Notes: generated by a model not told the origin, from the sequence alone. DNA of 64,000 bases from Leptospira vanthielii serovar Holland str. Waz Holland = ATCC 700522 (GCF_000332455.1 NZ_AOGY02000077.1:136497-200496), one strand, 5' to 3'; positions 19,304 to 28,855 are shown, counted from the stretch's first letter. Made by a program: numbers and translations.

Positions 19304-19360
19304 AATTCTAGGATTTGGGAAGGAAAAAATTCTGTAAATTCCTAATCCTTTTGTAGAATT
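19304..19360. promoter_or_regulatory. Imperfect inverted repeat in the ppk1-fliD divergent promoter region
   Basis: AATTCTA (19304-19310) plus GGATTTGGGAA (19311-19321) is mirrored by TTCCTAATCC (19339-19348) plus TAGAATT (19354-19360). The arms pair with small internal bulges. It fills most of the 91 bp between the two start codons, so it could be an operator serving both genes or a leader hairpin. No matching regulator is known here. Confidence 0.35.
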
Positions 19361-19394
19361 CGACGACATTAGATTCAGAGGAATTTGAAACGAT

Positions 19395-21317
19395 ATGCCA
19401 GCATATACCATGCCGGGTTTGATGACCGGGCAAAATACAAACGATATCGTTAAAAAACTGGTCGAACTCGAACGTAGACCCATCAGGCGATGGGAAACGG
19501 AAAACGAGTATGCCAAAGCACAAATGCAGATTTGGGGTGAGGTAAAAAACCTGACCACAAACCTCCAAACCAAAACCCGCGCCCTTGTTTCCTTTACCGC
19601 TCCTTTTGCCACCAAATCGGTCTCTTCTTCGGAAGAAGGGGTGATTACGGGAGAGGCCTCTCGTGCTGCCAAGTCTGGAAATCGAGCTCTAGAAATCACA
19701 GAAATGGCAAGCAAACATCAGTTATCTGGTGTTGCCATTGATACCGACATTCGTTTGCCAGAAGGCAGTTTTACGATCTATTCTGGAAAGTCCAAAGAGA
19801 CAGTGATCTTCCCTGGCGGGGGATTACCGGAGCTCACTCAGGCCATCAAAAATATGGCCGGGGGACTTGCCGAAACTTCTCTCATTAAAATTGATAAAGA
19901 CTCATCCATTCTCACTGTCACATCCGTAAAGACCGGTAAAAAAAATGAACTTCAGTTTTCTGATCCTAATGGAATTTTGAAACTGGCGGGTCTTGTTGGG
20001 GAAAACAAGGCAGGTCTTGAAAATACAAATCAATTATTATCTTTAGATTTACTCAACTCCAAGGTATGGGAACAGGCAAAGTTCAAAAAGTCGGAAACAG
20101 AAACGGAGAAGTTGCTCCAAACCGAAGAAGGAATTTCAATCAAACCAGACACTGCATTTGCAGTTCCGATTGTTGTGACGGAAATCAAAGAAAGAGCTTT
20201 TGTCGAAATTGAAATCGTTGGGGAAGCTCCTGCAGTGATGGAACTCGGGATTGGTTTTGAAAAAGAGGGCAGTGTTCGTAACAAATTCCTACCCATTTCC
20301 AAAACAGAATCCAAATATATTTTCCCTGCGGGTGATTATGCTTCGGAGAAAAATCTAACAACAATTATACTGTCTAATGCTGCGACTACCCCTGTTCTTA
20401 TCAAATCGGTCACTCTTGTCACACCCCCCGCTCCGGGAACTGCCGAACCAGTTAAGGTTTTACAAGAAGGAAAAGATCTTAAAATCAAAATCGATGGAGT
20501 GGAAATCACTCGTGAAACAAACGATGCCATTGCCGATGTTTTAGAAGGGATTTCTTTTAATGTTCATAAAGTCACAGAAAAACCTGTGACTTTAAAGATC
20601 CATGTGGATCATGCCAAAGGTTCTGCCCTCATCAAAGAATGGGTGGATGCTTATAACGAACTGATGAAGTTTTCAAAGGAAGTGATTTCCGTTGAAAAAA
20701 ATGCAAGAATCTCTGATAAAAAAGAAAGTGATGATTCCAAAGCAGCAGACATCTCCAAGGATTTTTGGGATAACAAATCCAAATCAGGAATCCTTGCTGG
20801 TGAAAATTCGATCCAAAGATTAATTGCTTCTTTAAAAACTACAGCTAACTCATACTATCCGGCTCCGAAAGACAATGGATTTAAAGTTCTCACAGATATT
20901 GGGATCTCCACTGGGGCTGTAGGATCCAACTGGGAAAAAATCCAAGACGGACTATTACAAATTGACCAAGAAAGACTTGTTTCCGTACTTTCTGAAAATC
21001 CAGATGGGGTTCGTGATTTGTTTGCCTCTGACCCGAATAACGATGCAAAGATGGAAGAAGGTGTTGGAATTCGATTATTAGAAATCCTAAAACCTTACAA
21101 TCAATATGCTTCTGGAATTGTCACAAGCAAAGTAAAACTTTTAGAAGAAAGTGTCGCAGGGAATAATAAAAAAATCAAAGAACATGAGTCTCATCTCATT
21201 AGTTTTGAAGCCAAACTGAAACAACGGTTTCTCTACATGGAACAAGGTGTAGGGAAAAACAAATCAGTGGGTAATTATTTGCAGAATAATATGTTTAGAG
21301 GTAACGGTGGGGAATGA
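19395..21317 (+). CDS. fliD: Flagellar filament capping protein FliD (HAP2)
   Basis: This 640-residue protein has the FliD N-terminal domain (MPGLMTGQNTNDIVKKLVE), a long variable middle and the FliD C-terminal domain (VLTDIGISTGAVGSNWEK, SENPDGVRDLFA) ending in coiled coil. It caps the filament and guides flagellin assembly; in spirochaetes the flagella lie in the periplasm. An AGAGGA Shine-Dalgarno lies about 13 bases before the ATG. The next gene starts inside its stop codon (ATGA), which indicates translational coupling. Confidence 0.93.
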   Translation: MPAYTMPGLMTGQNTNDIVKKLVELERRPIRRWETENEYAKAQMQIWGEVKNLTTNLQTKTRALVSFTAPFATKSVSSSEEGVITGEASRAAKSGNRALEITEMASKHQLSGVAIDTDIRLPEGSFTIYSGKSKETVIFPGGGLPELTQAIKNMAGGLAETSLIKIDKDSSILTVTSVKTGKKNELQFSDPNGILKLAGLVGENKAGLENTNQLLSLDLLNSKVWEQAKFKKSETETEKLLQTEEGISIKPDTAFAVPIVVTEIKERAFVEIEIVGEAPAVMELGIGFEKEGSVRNKFLPISKTESKYIFPAGDYASEKNLTTIILSNAATTPVLIKSVTLVTPPAPGTAEPVKVLQEGKDLKIKIDGVEITRETNDAIADVLEGISFNVHKVTEKPVTLKIHVDHAKGSALIKEWVDAYNELMKFSKEVISVEKNARISDKKESDDSKAADISKDFWDNKSKSGILAGENSIQRLIASLKTTANSYYPAPKDNGFKVLTDIGISTGAVGSNWEKIQDGLLQIDQERLVSVLSENPDGVRDLFASDPNNDAKMEEGVGIRLLEILKPYNQYASGIVTSKVKLLEESVAGNNKKIKEHESHLISFEAKLKQRFLYMEQGVGKNKSVGNYLQNNMFRGNGGE

Positions 21318-22276
21318 TGAATATTTATATCAATGAACAACAATTAGATACTAAACTCGATGGCGAAACAAATCTAGGCCAAGTGTTGGATGAAATTCAA
21401 AAATGGATTGAATCCAATGGAAAGTATCTTCGTCATTTCACGGTCAACGGAAAAGAACTGAACCGTTCTGACCTAAATGCTGTGGGTGTAGACGAAACAG
21501 AACGTCTGGATTTATTTGTGGGTGAAGAATTAGATGTCATTGAAGATAGCCTTTGGGAAGTCGATAACTACGTAGACAAAGTGGGAACCACCCTTGTCGG
21601 TCGTGATTCTCTGACGGAAAAAGAAACCGAAGACTTAAAAGAAGGAATCCCTTGGATTATTTCCATGATCCAAACTACAACAAAAATTCTAAATCTAAAC
21701 CTAACCCTCATACAACCTATGGGGAAAGGAAAGAACGTAGAAGAAATTTTGGAGTCTTTACAAAATGGATCCGAAGTTTTAGATTCTACAAAAGCCATTG
21801 AGACCTTTTTAGAAGACCTCCGTGATGTAAAACTTTTCCTTATGGATCTAAGCACTCGCCTTGCGGTAATGCGTATGGACGAAAGTGAACTGATTGAAAT
21901 CATTTCTCGTTTTGTGGATGATAAAGAAAAAGTCATAAGAGACTTTATGGCAGTGAATGAAAACTTCCAATCAGGAAAGGATCATTTGGCTTCTGAGATT
22001 TTGAATGATGCTGTTGGTCGGCTAACAGGGCTTATGTCGGCGCTTGTATCAGTGCAAACTCGCCATTCAGAATTAGATTGGCAATCACTTTCCATTGATG
22101 AGAAAAAGTTATCAGAAGTGATCACCAGATTGAATGAAACACTTTCTAACATTGCTTCTGCGATGGAAAAAAATGATATTGTCTATGCAGGTGATATTTT
22201 GGAATACGAACTTCCTGAACTTTTAGAGGCGTTCATTCCGTTCCTTTCTCTTGTACTCGAAAGAGTTTCTGTTTAA
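21314..22276 (+). CDS. FliD-coupled protein of unknown function
   Basis: This 320-residue, acidic, Leu/Glu-rich protein is predicted soluble and mostly helical. The N-terminal 80 residues could form a small beta-grasp-like domain (MNIYINEQQLDTKLDGETNL, HFTVNGKEL); the rest is helical with likely coiled coil. No signal peptide or TM is seen. I do not recognise a family. Overlap with the fliD stop (ATGA) and a good GGTGGGGA site argue that it is made together with FliD, so a chaperone or assembly role for the cap is possible; FliT is an analogue in other bacteria but is much shorter. ATG 21317 is an equally possible start. Confidence 0.7.
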   Translation: MMNIYINEQQLDTKLDGETNLGQVLDEIQKWIESNGKYLRHFTVNGKELNRSDLNAVGVDETERLDLFVGEELDVIEDSLWEVDNYVDKVGTTLVGRDSLTEKETEDLKEGIPWIISMIQTTTKILNLNLTLIQPMGKGKNVEEILESLQNGSEVLDSTKAIETFLEDLRDVKLFLMDLSTRLAVMRMDESELIEIISRFVDDKEKVIRDFMAVNENFQSGKDHLASEILNDAVGRLTGLMSALVSVQTRHSELDWQSLSIDEKKLSEVITRLNETLSNIASAMEKNDIVYAGDILEYELPELLEAFIPFLSLVLERVSV

Positions 22277-22524
22277 AGATTTGGTTCTTTGGGGAATCGG
22301 GCAAAAATCCGGTTCCCAACTCCAAACAAAATCCCCACAAAAAAAACAACCCCTCCCCAAATTAGATTCAGGTTCCATCCAAGCGACTTTGTATACATAG
22401 GATCGGACCAAGTCCAGACTCCATAGGATGTGAGGATCAGTCCAAGGGTCAGAAACAAAGCGGCCAAAATAGAGGATAGGGAAATCATACCGGTAAGTTT
22501 ATCCGAAGTTTTCCGCAGATACAA
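22273..22524 (-). CDS. Small two-TM membrane protein, unknown function
   Basis: This 83-residue protein has two hydrophobic spans (about 13-35 and 50-70) joined by a Trp-rich loop (GVWTWSDPMYTKSLGW), with a basic N-terminus and C-terminus. The tail overlaps the end of the convergent fliD-linked gene by 4 bp. A start at 22488 (MISLSS) is also possible. No family is recognised. Confidence 0.55.
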   Translation of the reverse strand: MYLRKTSDKLTGMISLSSILAALFLTLGLILTSYGVWTWSDPMYTKSLGWNLNLIWGGVVFFVGILFGVGNRIFARFPKEPNL

Positions 22525-22583
22525 GACAATATTAAAGAACCAAACCGTTGACAGGATGTTCGTCCTTGGTTTTCTTTTCTGAT

Positions 22584-23339
22584 ATGGCTTTGTTTTTGGA
22601 TTTGGACAATACCCTCTTACCCTCGAAACCAGCGTATGAATTTGCCATAACCGAATGTGCTAAGGATTGGGAGACTCGAAAGTTAGGTGGGAATTTCCGT
22701 TCCTTATACGAATCTGCCAGAACAAAAGTAAAAAACCAACTTGTAGGCCATAGTTCGAACCGGTTGCGACTTTTGTGTTTTAAATTGATGTTGGAGGAAT
22801 CCGTGTCCTCTGGATTCCAAACCAAAGACATAGTTGATGTTTTGTGGATGGAAGAAAGATACCATTTCCATTTCCTTTCTTATTTAAAAAATGAATCTAA
22901 GAAAGAAACTTACCAAACAAAGTTATTTCCCAAACTTGTGGCTTTATCAAATCAGTTTCCTGTTTTTTTAACTACCAACGAAACCTTACGAACGCAATTA
23001 TTAAAAGTATCTTCCTTTTTACCAGACCACTTTCGTTTTACGCTTATCACTTCGGAAGAGGTGGGACATGAAAAACCTACAACAGAATTCTTTTCTTATG
23101 TTTTGGAACGTTCGAAAGAAAATCCAGAGGATTGTATTTTACTCGGTGACAATTGGGACGATGATGTCCTCGGTGCGAATCGTCATGGAATTGCCAGCAT
23201 TCATATTCCCGAAATGTGGGGAGTAGGTAGTGAGGTGAAGGAATATCCTTTTGAATCCTCAAGCCCCATTTGGAAGGCACCGAGTACGGTTGCAGCTCTT
23301 AACTTTGCCGAGTTATGGTTTTTTCAGAGTCAGAAATAA
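22584..23339 (+). CDS. HAD superfamily hydrolase
   Basis: This 251-residue protein has the HAD motifs in order: FLDLDNTLL (nucleophile Asp6, acid Asp8), the Thr motif at FLTTNET, the Lys in GHEKPTTEFF, and the acidic LLGDNWDDDVLGA. It has the length and cap typical of subfamily I phosphatases (YjjG/PGP-like), probably acting on a small phosphorylated metabolite or nucleotide. ATG 22584 is used; an upstream TTG at 22548 is in frame but would add residues before the first strand. Its 3' end overlaps the convergent methyltransferase tail by 27 bp. Confidence 0.85.
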   Translation: MALFLDLDNTLLPSKPAYEFAITECAKDWETRKLGGNFRSLYESARTKVKNQLVGHSSNRLRLLCFKLMLEESVSSGFQTKDIVDVLWMEERYHFHFLSYLKNESKKETYQTKLFPKLVALSNQFPVFLTTNETLRTQLLKVSSFLPDHFRFTLITSEEVGHEKPTTEFFSYVLERSKENPEDCILLGDNWDDDVLGANRHGIASIHIPEMWGVGSEVKEYPFESSSPIWKAPSTVAALNFAELWFFQSQK

Positions 23340-24164
23340 AGTATTATTCCAGTTGATGGTTCTAAAACTTAGAGCAAAGATAAATTTGGTAAGATAATAA
23401 TAACCTAACTTAAAATAAACGGCAAGTTTACTTTTGCTACCCGATACAGAAAGGATGGGCATAAGCACTTTGTATTTGGGATCTGTAAATCCACATTGTT
23501 TTCCGAGTTCCGCAAGCGTTTTCATTTTGTAGTTGTTTACGTGGTCTTTGGCTTCAAGGTAATGAACCCCTTCCTGCATCCCTTTGAGTTTTACCTTCAC
23601 ATTGGCTTTGGTTAGTTGGATGGGAAAGTTAGGAGTTTGTAAAAAAAGAATCCCGCCGGGTTTAAGGAGTCCATGTAGATAAGTGAGTAGGGAATGGGGT
23701 TTCGGAATGTGTTCGATCACGTCCCATAAAGTGATGATATCAAAACTTTCTTTGGGTAGTTTAGAGTCTTGCACAAGACCCGCATGTACAGTTTTCATTC
23801 CATTTTGTTCGTTCGCAAATTTGACTGCTTGTTTAGAAATCTCATACCCCACTGCAGACCAACCTGGTTTTTTGGTGAGCACTGCTTTGACAAAAAATCC
23901 AAGGCCGCAACCCACATCGAGAAGGTTTCCTTTGTCTTTTTTTAAGTAAGTAGAAATAAAATCGGAATACACGGCACGGTGAGCATCGTCCCACCATTTT
24001 AAATCATAAGTTTGTTCTGCCCCGTCCCAATAACCTTCGTAATGTTCTTCTTGTTCATAAGAGGAATACACATGACCACAGTTTTTACATTCTAAAATGG
24101 GGGTTCCATTTTCATTGAATACGGTTTTTGACTCGGAAGATTGGCAAAGGATACAAGATTTCAT
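23313..24164 (-). CDS. SAM-dependent methyltransferase with N-terminal zinc finger
   Basis: This 283-residue protein has CILC (4-7) and CKNC (26-29), probably binding one zinc, then a class I methyltransferase fold with the SAM loop LLDVGCGLGF (81-90) and the acidic post-strand WDVIEHIPKP. The combination resembles methyltransferases of sugar or lipid pathways. The last 50 residues are hydrophobic (LAVYFKLGYYYLTKFIFALS), so the protein may touch the membrane. The substrate is unknown. It is divergent from dapF. Confidence 0.82.
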   Translation of the reverse strand: MKSCILCQSSESKTVFNENGTPILECKNCGHVYSSYEQEEHYEGYWDGAEQTYDLKWWDDAHRAVYSDFISTYLKKDKGNLLDVGCGLGFFVKAVLTKKPGWSAVGYEISKQAVKFANEQNGMKTVHAGLVQDSKLPKESFDIITLWDVIEHIPKPHSLLTYLHGLLKPGGILFLQTPNFPIQLTKANVKVKLKGMQEGVHYLEAKDHVNNYKMKTLAELGKQCGFTDPKYKVLMPILSVSGSKSKLAVYFKLGYYYLTKFIFALSFRTINWNNTLFLTLKKP

Positions 24165-24274
24165 GGTCTATCGGTCAGTCTAATTCATGAGAACAAGGGT
24201 CAAACCAAAAACCTTGATCCGACTTGCCAACATCCTAGGCAAAAAAAACATGGGGTGAGATAAGAGAGGAACCG

Positions 24275-25117
24275 ATGAAAATTAACTTCACCAAAATGGA
24301 AGGAATTGGAAATGACTACGTGTATATCGATGCCACAAAAAACGATATTCGCTTGAGTCCCGAACAAATCCAAAAACTATCCGACCGCAATTTTGGAATT
24401 GGTGGAGATGGGGTGATTTTTATTCGTAACTCAAAAACGGGTGAGTTCCAAATGGACATGTACAACTCGGATGGAAGTTCTTCAGAGATGTGCGGGAATG
24501 GAGTGCGTTGTGTCGGAAAATTTGTTTTTGATCATGGCCTTACCAAAAGCCAAAAACCTACCATTGAAACGGGGAAAGGGGTTCTCACCCTCGACTTAAA
24601 AACAGGAAACAACGGCAAAGTAGAAATGGTCACCGTGGATATGGGAGAACCCATCCTAAAACCAACACTCGTTCCCATTGTATGGCCAGGTGACGAAGCA
24701 GTCATCAACCAAGTGATCGAAGTCCAAGGAAAACAATATCATTTTACGGCTGTTAGTATGGGAAACCCGCATTGTGTGATTTATGTGGATGATGCCGATG
24801 CCTTCCCCGTTAGAGAAATTGGACCACTTATCGAAAACCATCCTTTGTTTCCAAGAAGGGTGAATGTGGAATTTGTGTCCGTCAGAGGAAAAGACCATCT
24901 CTACCAAAGGACTTGGGAGAGAGGAGCCGGAGAGACCTTAGCTTGTGGTACAGGAGCTTGTGCGGTGACTGTGGCTTCTATCTTAAATGGAAAAACAGGG
25001 CGGTCCGTGCAAATTGATCTTAGGGGTGGAACTCTAAATATCGAATGGAAAGAAAATGGATCTGTGATGATGACAGGGCCCGCCAAAGAAGTATTTTCGG
25101 GAGAAGTGGAAGTTTAA
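24275..25117 (+). CDS. dapF: Diaminopimelate epimerase
   Basis: This 280-residue enzyme converts LL- to meso-diaminopimelate for lysine and peptidoglycan synthesis. The two catalytic cysteines are present: Cys73 in EMCGNGVRC and Cys224 in LACGTGAC. The N-terminus [15 protein letters not shown] is typical. A strong GAGAGGA site precedes the ATG. It is a single gene here, with convergent plsC downstream and a hairpin between them. Confidence 0.97.
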   Translation: MKINFTKMEGIGNDYVYIDATKNDIRLSPEQIQKLSDRNFGIGGDGVIFIRNSKTGEFQMDMYNSDGSSSEMCGNGVRCVGKFVFDHGLTKSQKPTIETGKGVLTLDLKTGNNGKVEMVTVDMGEPILKPTLVPIVWPGDEAVINQVIEVQGKQYHFTAVSMGNPHCVIYVDDADAFPVREIGPLIENHPLFPRRVNVEFVSVRGKDHLYQRTWERGAGETLACGTGACAVTVASILNGKTGRSVQIDLRGGTLNIEWKENGSVMMTGPAKEVFSGEVEV

Positions 25118-25130
25118 TTCGGTTGTAAGA

Positions 25131-25162
25131 TTGTCCGTACTCCTTAAGCGAGTTACGGACAA
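25131..25162. terminator. Hairpin between convergent dapF and plsC
   Basis: TTGTCCGTA (25131-25139) pairs perfectly with TACGGACAA (25154-25162) over a 14-base loop. It is placed where transcripts from both sides end, so it may act in both directions. Neither side has a good T-run, so confidence is moderate. Confidence 0.5.
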
Positions 25163-25178
25163 ATCGAATGACTGGAGA

Positions 25179-25901
25179 TTATTTTTTTATGTAATCTACT
25201 TTTTGTAGTTCACCCATTCTGCGTTTGGTTTCGTTCGAAACTTCCACCATACCTTTGTCAAGCGGTAGGTGGGCATAGTTTTCATACTTAATCACTTCCC
25301 CAAACACTACATTGATTTTTTTATAAACCACACGTCGTTTGATATCACAAACTTCTTTTGGCATACCCATAAAGGCACGCACCAATGGAGGAATGGGATA
25401 GTCTGTAACAGTTTCTTCCTCTGGTAAGATCACAGTAGGTAGGATATCGACTTTGTTCCGAAGGCTAAAAGCAGCAAAACCAGAATGGAAATTCGCCAGT
25501 GGTGCAGAGAAATCGTTTTGCACCATATAGTCATGGCCTTCTGGAAAAATTCCAAGCACATCCCCGTTTTTAAAAACCTGTTGTACCTTTTTGATACTGG
25601 CCATAGAGATATTTCCGTCAATTGCCATGGGAATGGTTCCTGTCTTTTCGACTAAGTCTTTGAAAAGGGGGATACGCGTTGTATATTCCGCAGCAATCCA
25701 GGAAATAAACCTGGGGAAAACAGTACCTATGACAAAAGGATCCATATCGCTTCTGTGGTTGCAGGTAAGGATGAGTTTGCCATTGGGCACAATGTTATGG
25801 TAACCGTAGACAGTTGTGTTTACAGCCAAATTAAAGAACGGAGTGACAAACTTTTTGATGTTCTCGACGTTCTTTTTGACTTGGTCTACGGTGTTTTCCA
25901 T
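25179..25901 (-). CDS. 1-acyl-glycerol-3-phosphate acyltransferase family protein (PlsC-like)
   Basis: This 240-residue protein contains the acyltransferase block NHRSDMD (His49, Asp54: HX4D), the substrate motif around residue 95-105, and FPEG (129-132). It should transfer an acyl chain to lysophosphatidic acid or a related acceptor at the inner membrane. It lacks a clear TM span and may be peripheral. The ATG is one base after the TGA of the upstream small gene (TGA-T-ATG), so the two are coupled. Confidence 0.88.
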   Translation of the reverse strand: MENTVDQVKKNVENIKKFVTPFFNLAVNTTVYGYHNIVPNGKLILTCNHRSDMDPFVIGTVFPRFISWIAAEYTTRIPLFKDLVEKTGTIPMAIDGNISMASIKKVQQVFKNGDVLGIFPEGHDYMVQNDFSAPLANFHSGFAAFSLRNKVDILPTVILPEEETVTDYPIPPLVRAFMGMPKEVCDIKRRVVYKKINVVFGEVIKYENYAHLPLDKGMVEVSNETKRRMGELQKVDYIKK

Positions 25902-25902
25902 A

Positions 25903-26343
25903 TCATTCTCCTAAGATTTTCTGCCACCAAGATTTGGCAGTGGGATCCGAGTTTGGATTTCGCAGTTCGGAACCTGTTCCACTGCTACCATGAGACTCTC
26001 CTGGATCAGAGGTAAGTAGGTTTTCTCTACGTTTTTTTCCCAGATGAGGGCTTGGAACGGTTCTTTTAATCTCTTCCAACTCTTTTTGGGCGGCGGCATT
26101 GGATTTTAAAAATGCACGGATTTCATCCCATTGGGGATCAAAATCATTTCCGTACATGGCATAATTCATAAGATCAATACGATCAAAATCGGGCATGTTC
26201 AAGATTGAAAGTGATGCCCCGACAAATTCAATCCAATTTTTATTCGAGCACTCCAGAATGGGGGAGGGCCGTTCCGAAAATAATAAAGTGAGAGATAGAA
26301 TCGAGTCCAAGAGACATAAGATCAAAAAAACAAACCAGAACAC
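25903..26343 (-). CDS. Membrane-anchored hypothetical protein coupled to the acyltransferase
   Basis: This 146-residue protein has an N-terminal hydrophobic anchor (FWFVFLILCLLDSILSLTLL), a short folded part to about residue 95, and a low-complexity Ser/Gly/Asn/Pro tail ending SWWQKILGE. No family is recognised. It ends one base before the plsC-like start, so the two are likely co-translated. It is divergent from the 26458 gene. Confidence 0.6.
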   Translation of the reverse strand: MFWFVFLILCLLDSILSLTLLFSERPSPILECSNKNWIEFVGASLSILNMPDFDRIDLMNYAMYGNDFDPQWDEIRAFLKSNAAAQKELEEIKRTVPSPHLGKKRRENLLTSDPGESHGSSGTGSELRNPNSDPTAKSWWQKILGE

Positions 26344-26457
26344 ATCCCTTTTGCCTCAGAATGTTGTACCCTTCCCCGTACTCCCCAATAAGGAGAAAAT
26401 TTTGCATCTCTGTGAAGATTTGTTTTGCGAACCGGGTAAGGAAAGGGAAGCATAGAA

Positions 26458-26943
26458 ATGATGCCAAAACGAATCCTCCTATTAGCTTTATTTTTCCTAA
26501 TTTTTCAGAACTCTATGTGTTTGAAACTTTGGACCGTGTCTTCCAAATACCGGACCACAGAAGATTCCCGAGACCATAAATCCTACCAGAAGACCCGCAG
26601 TTATCTAAAGGCAAAACAATGGTTGGAATACAAGTTGGATCCAGAACTTTCTAAAATTGAATTAGAAAACCAAGAAATAGGAGAACTTCGAGGCATTGGC
26701 CTCATTAAATGTTACGTTCCCTATGGAATTGGGGAAGTGGATGCCAACGAACATGAATTTGAATATGTGATCAAAGTGCAAGAAGGACATGCGGAGATGC
26801 AAATCAACAAAATCTTTTCCTTCATTCGGGATCCCAATGACATTATTTTGAATTATGGACCTAAAAATGAAAAGGTAGCCAAAATTACCATTCGGTCCTG
26901 CTTTCGACCACTGATGGATGATTTTTTTGAATTTATAAAATAG
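26458..26943 (+). CDS. Exported protein of unknown function
   Basis: This 161-residue protein has a signal peptide (about 1-20) with a Cys at FQNSMC that could be a spirochaete-style lipobox. The mature part is mixed alpha/beta and contains IGLIKCYVPYGIGEVDANEH. Two adjacent ATG codons (26458, 26461) are possible starts. No family is recognised. It probably faces the periplasm. Confidence 0.65.
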   Translation: MMPKRILLLALFFLIFQNSMCLKLWTVSSKYRTTEDSRDHKSYQKTRSYLKAKQWLEYKLDPELSKIELENQEIGELRGIGLIKCYVPYGIGEVDANEHEFEYVIKVQEGHAEMQINKIFSFIRDPNDIILNYGPKNEKVAKITIRSCFRPLMDDFFEFIK

Positions 26944-26954
26944 AAAAAAAGAGA

Positions 26955-27230
26955 CTAATAACCAAGCGGGTTTCCCACAGTGGAACCCGTGGAACCGTAG
27001 GTGTTTGTGCCTGTTGGTGAGTCAGTAAGCCCATAGTGGTTTAGGCCATTCGAACTGCCACTGTTAGTGGATGACCTGGAAGAAGAATCTGTTGATCCTG
27101 ATTGGGAAGAACCATTTTGTGTTCCATCTCCTTCCAAAAGATCTAAGATGTCTTGTCTGTTTACCAACTTGACTTCGTTACACGAAACGAATAATAGACA
27201 AAACGATAAGATACCGAGGAGATTCTTCAT
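26955..27230 (-). CDS. Small Ser/Gly/Thr-rich lipoprotein
   Basis: This 91-residue protein has a clear lipobox (LSFCLLFVSC) and a short mature start (NEVKLVNRQDILDLLEG), followed by a low-complexity tail of Ser, Gly, Thr and Asn. The start at 27230 (MKNLLG) is chosen because it begins the signal peptide; the upstream in-frame start at 27272 would add a non-signal leader. It follows the cyclase gene by 43 bp in the same direction and may be in the same transcript. Confidence 0.65.
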   Translation of the reverse strand: MKNLLGILSFCLLFVSCNEVKLVNRQDILDLLEGDGTQNGSSQSGSTDSSSRSSTNSGSSNGLNHYGLTDSPTGTNTYGSTGSTVGNPLGY

Positions 27231-27273
27231 TCCTTTTCCATTCTGGACATTTTTTGGATGGAGTTCAACCATT

Positions 27274-28842
27274 TTATTCTGAAGCAGAATAGGAATAAAT
27301 CCTCTCTTTGGACTCTCTTCCTTTTAGTTCGTATTCTCCTTCCGATTGGAGTTTGGAACGAATTTCTTCGGGCAACAATACGGAGGTGTTTTCAGTAAGG
27401 AGTAGGTTTTTCTTTAGTCCCTTACAAAGTCCTTCCACTCGTGATGCCGTATTGACCGTATCACCAATCACTGTAAATTCCATACGATTGGCAGAACCGA
27501 TATTTCCCACAAGAAGGCTCCCTGTATGGATTCCAATTCCCATTTTAAGTTCAGTAAGTCCCTCGGCTAAAAATTGAGCATTTAAGGAATCCAGGTTTTT
27601 TTGCATTTGCAGGGCTGTTGCAAACGCACGTTCGGCGTGGTCTGCCATGGGCATCGGAGTTCCAAATACAGCAAGAATGGCATCCCCAATGAATTTGTTG
27701 ATAAACCCTCCGTGGATTTCGATGGCATTACTCATTTCTTGAAAATAACGATTGAGGATGTACAATACTTCTTCGGGTTTTCGTTTTTCTGAAAGTTTAG
27801 TAAAGTCTCGAAGGTCTGAAAAAAGAATGGAAGCATCGACAACTTTCCCACCTAGACTATGTTCGTTGGATAGTAGATAATCGCGAACTCTTGGATCAAC
27901 AATCCGACCAAAGGTATCTTTCATCCTTTCTCTTTCCGCAAGGCCTTCGGCCATTTCATTCACCGCATCACCGAGAAGACCCAGTTCGTCAGAGCTAAAT
28001 ATTTTGACCCTGGTATCAAACTTTTGTTCTTTGATGAGTTCTGTGGCTTTTTCGATTTGATTTAATGGATGTTGCAAACTGGATGCAAAAGACATAGCAA
28101 ACGCAAAAGAAAAAACGAGCATAATGGCAATAACTTCAAACAAAACATCGTTATGAACCAGTTCATGGAGATTCAAAATGTTTTGATTGGTTCTGAGTAA
28201 AATTCCAAAGATTAAAAGTACAATGGGAAAGAGTGTGGATGCGGCCCAAAAGATAAATTGTTTCGTAACAATGGAAAATTGTTTTCCATGAGCATACTTT
28301 CCAAGACCCCCTTCAGGAAATACACAAGGGATGATGAGGAGTTTGTTTAAGTAAGTGGTTGTGGCATAAGAAAAGGCAAAAGCAAATAGACCCCAAAATC
28401 CAAATAAAATTGAAACGGTAACAATACTTTGGTGGGGTGCATCAGGAAAGAGTGTATCGATGCGACAAACACTTAAAAAATTAGAGAGTTCCCAACCAAT
28501 AAATCCTAATATACTAATTGTTAGCGGTGAGTGAACAATTCGGTGACGAGCCCTTTCTTCGGAGATAAAGTTACAACCTTTGGAGGAAAAAAGAAATTTT
28601 GCAATGGGTAGGCTGTAAAAAAACAAAATGAGAGTGATGATGGGAAAGGGAGCCCAAGTGAATATAGCTAATGTTCTGTCGTTTTTGATTTGTGTGGCTT
28701 CAAATAATGCTAAGAACTGATCCGGTAAAAAAGCAGAGGCCGTATAGTTGGCAAAAAGAAGTGTGAACAAACAGGCACAAAAAGGGACAATAAAGTAAAT
28801 TAATAAAAATGCAATGAATTGGAGGGTGCGGCCTGGTTTCAT
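27274..28842 (-). CDS. Membrane class III adenylate/guanylate cyclase
   Basis: This 522-residue protein has about six N-terminal TM spans (to about residue 260), a HAMP-like linker (QHPLNQIEKATELIKEQ), and a class III cyclase domain from about 330. The metal-binding Asp residues are in LFSDLRDFTKLS and GDAILAVFG, and the transition-state Asn/Arg region is NTASRVEGLC. It makes cAMP or cGMP from NTP; the base preference is uncertain. It lies 13 bp downstream of the MFS transporter gene, so the two are probably one operon, which suggests that transport and second-messenger signalling are linked (inference). Confidence 0.9.
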   Translation of the reverse strand: MKPGRTLQFIAFLLIYFIVPFCACLFTLLFANYTASAFLPDQFLALFEATQIKNDRTLAIFTWAPFPIITLILFFYSLPIAKFLFSSKGCNFISEERARHRIVHSPLTISILGFIGWELSNFLSVCRIDTLFPDAPHQSIVTVSILFGFWGLFAFAFSYATTTYLNKLLIIPCVFPEGGLGKYAHGKQFSIVTKQFIFWAASTLFPIVLLIFGILLRTNQNILNLHELVHNDVLFEVIAIMLVFSFAFAMSFASSLQHPLNQIEKATELIKEQKFDTRVKIFSSDELGLLGDAVNEMAEGLAERERMKDTFGRIVDPRVRDYLLSNEHSLGGKVVDASILFSDLRDFTKLSEKRKPEEVLYILNRYFQEMSNAIEIHGGFINKFIGDAILAVFGTPMPMADHAERAFATALQMQKNLDSLNAQFLAEGLTELKMGIGIHTGSLLVGNIGSANRMEFTVIGDTVNTASRVEGLCKGLKKNLLLTENTSVLLPEEIRSKLQSEGEYELKGRESKERIYSYSASE

Positions 28843-28855
28843 AAATGAGTTTTCC

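Noticed and set aside
19304..19714. Longer N-terminus for ppk1
   Set aside because: Would run antisense through fliD; family length and domain start fit ATG 19303.
26195..26455. Plus-strand frame antisense to the 25903-26343 gene
   Set aside because: Runs opposite a better-supported gene coupled to plsC and has no family features.
26966..26990. Hairpin CGGGTT/AACCCG near the end of the 26943 gene
   Set aside because: Lies within the coding end of the convergent small lipoprotein gene and lacks a T-run.
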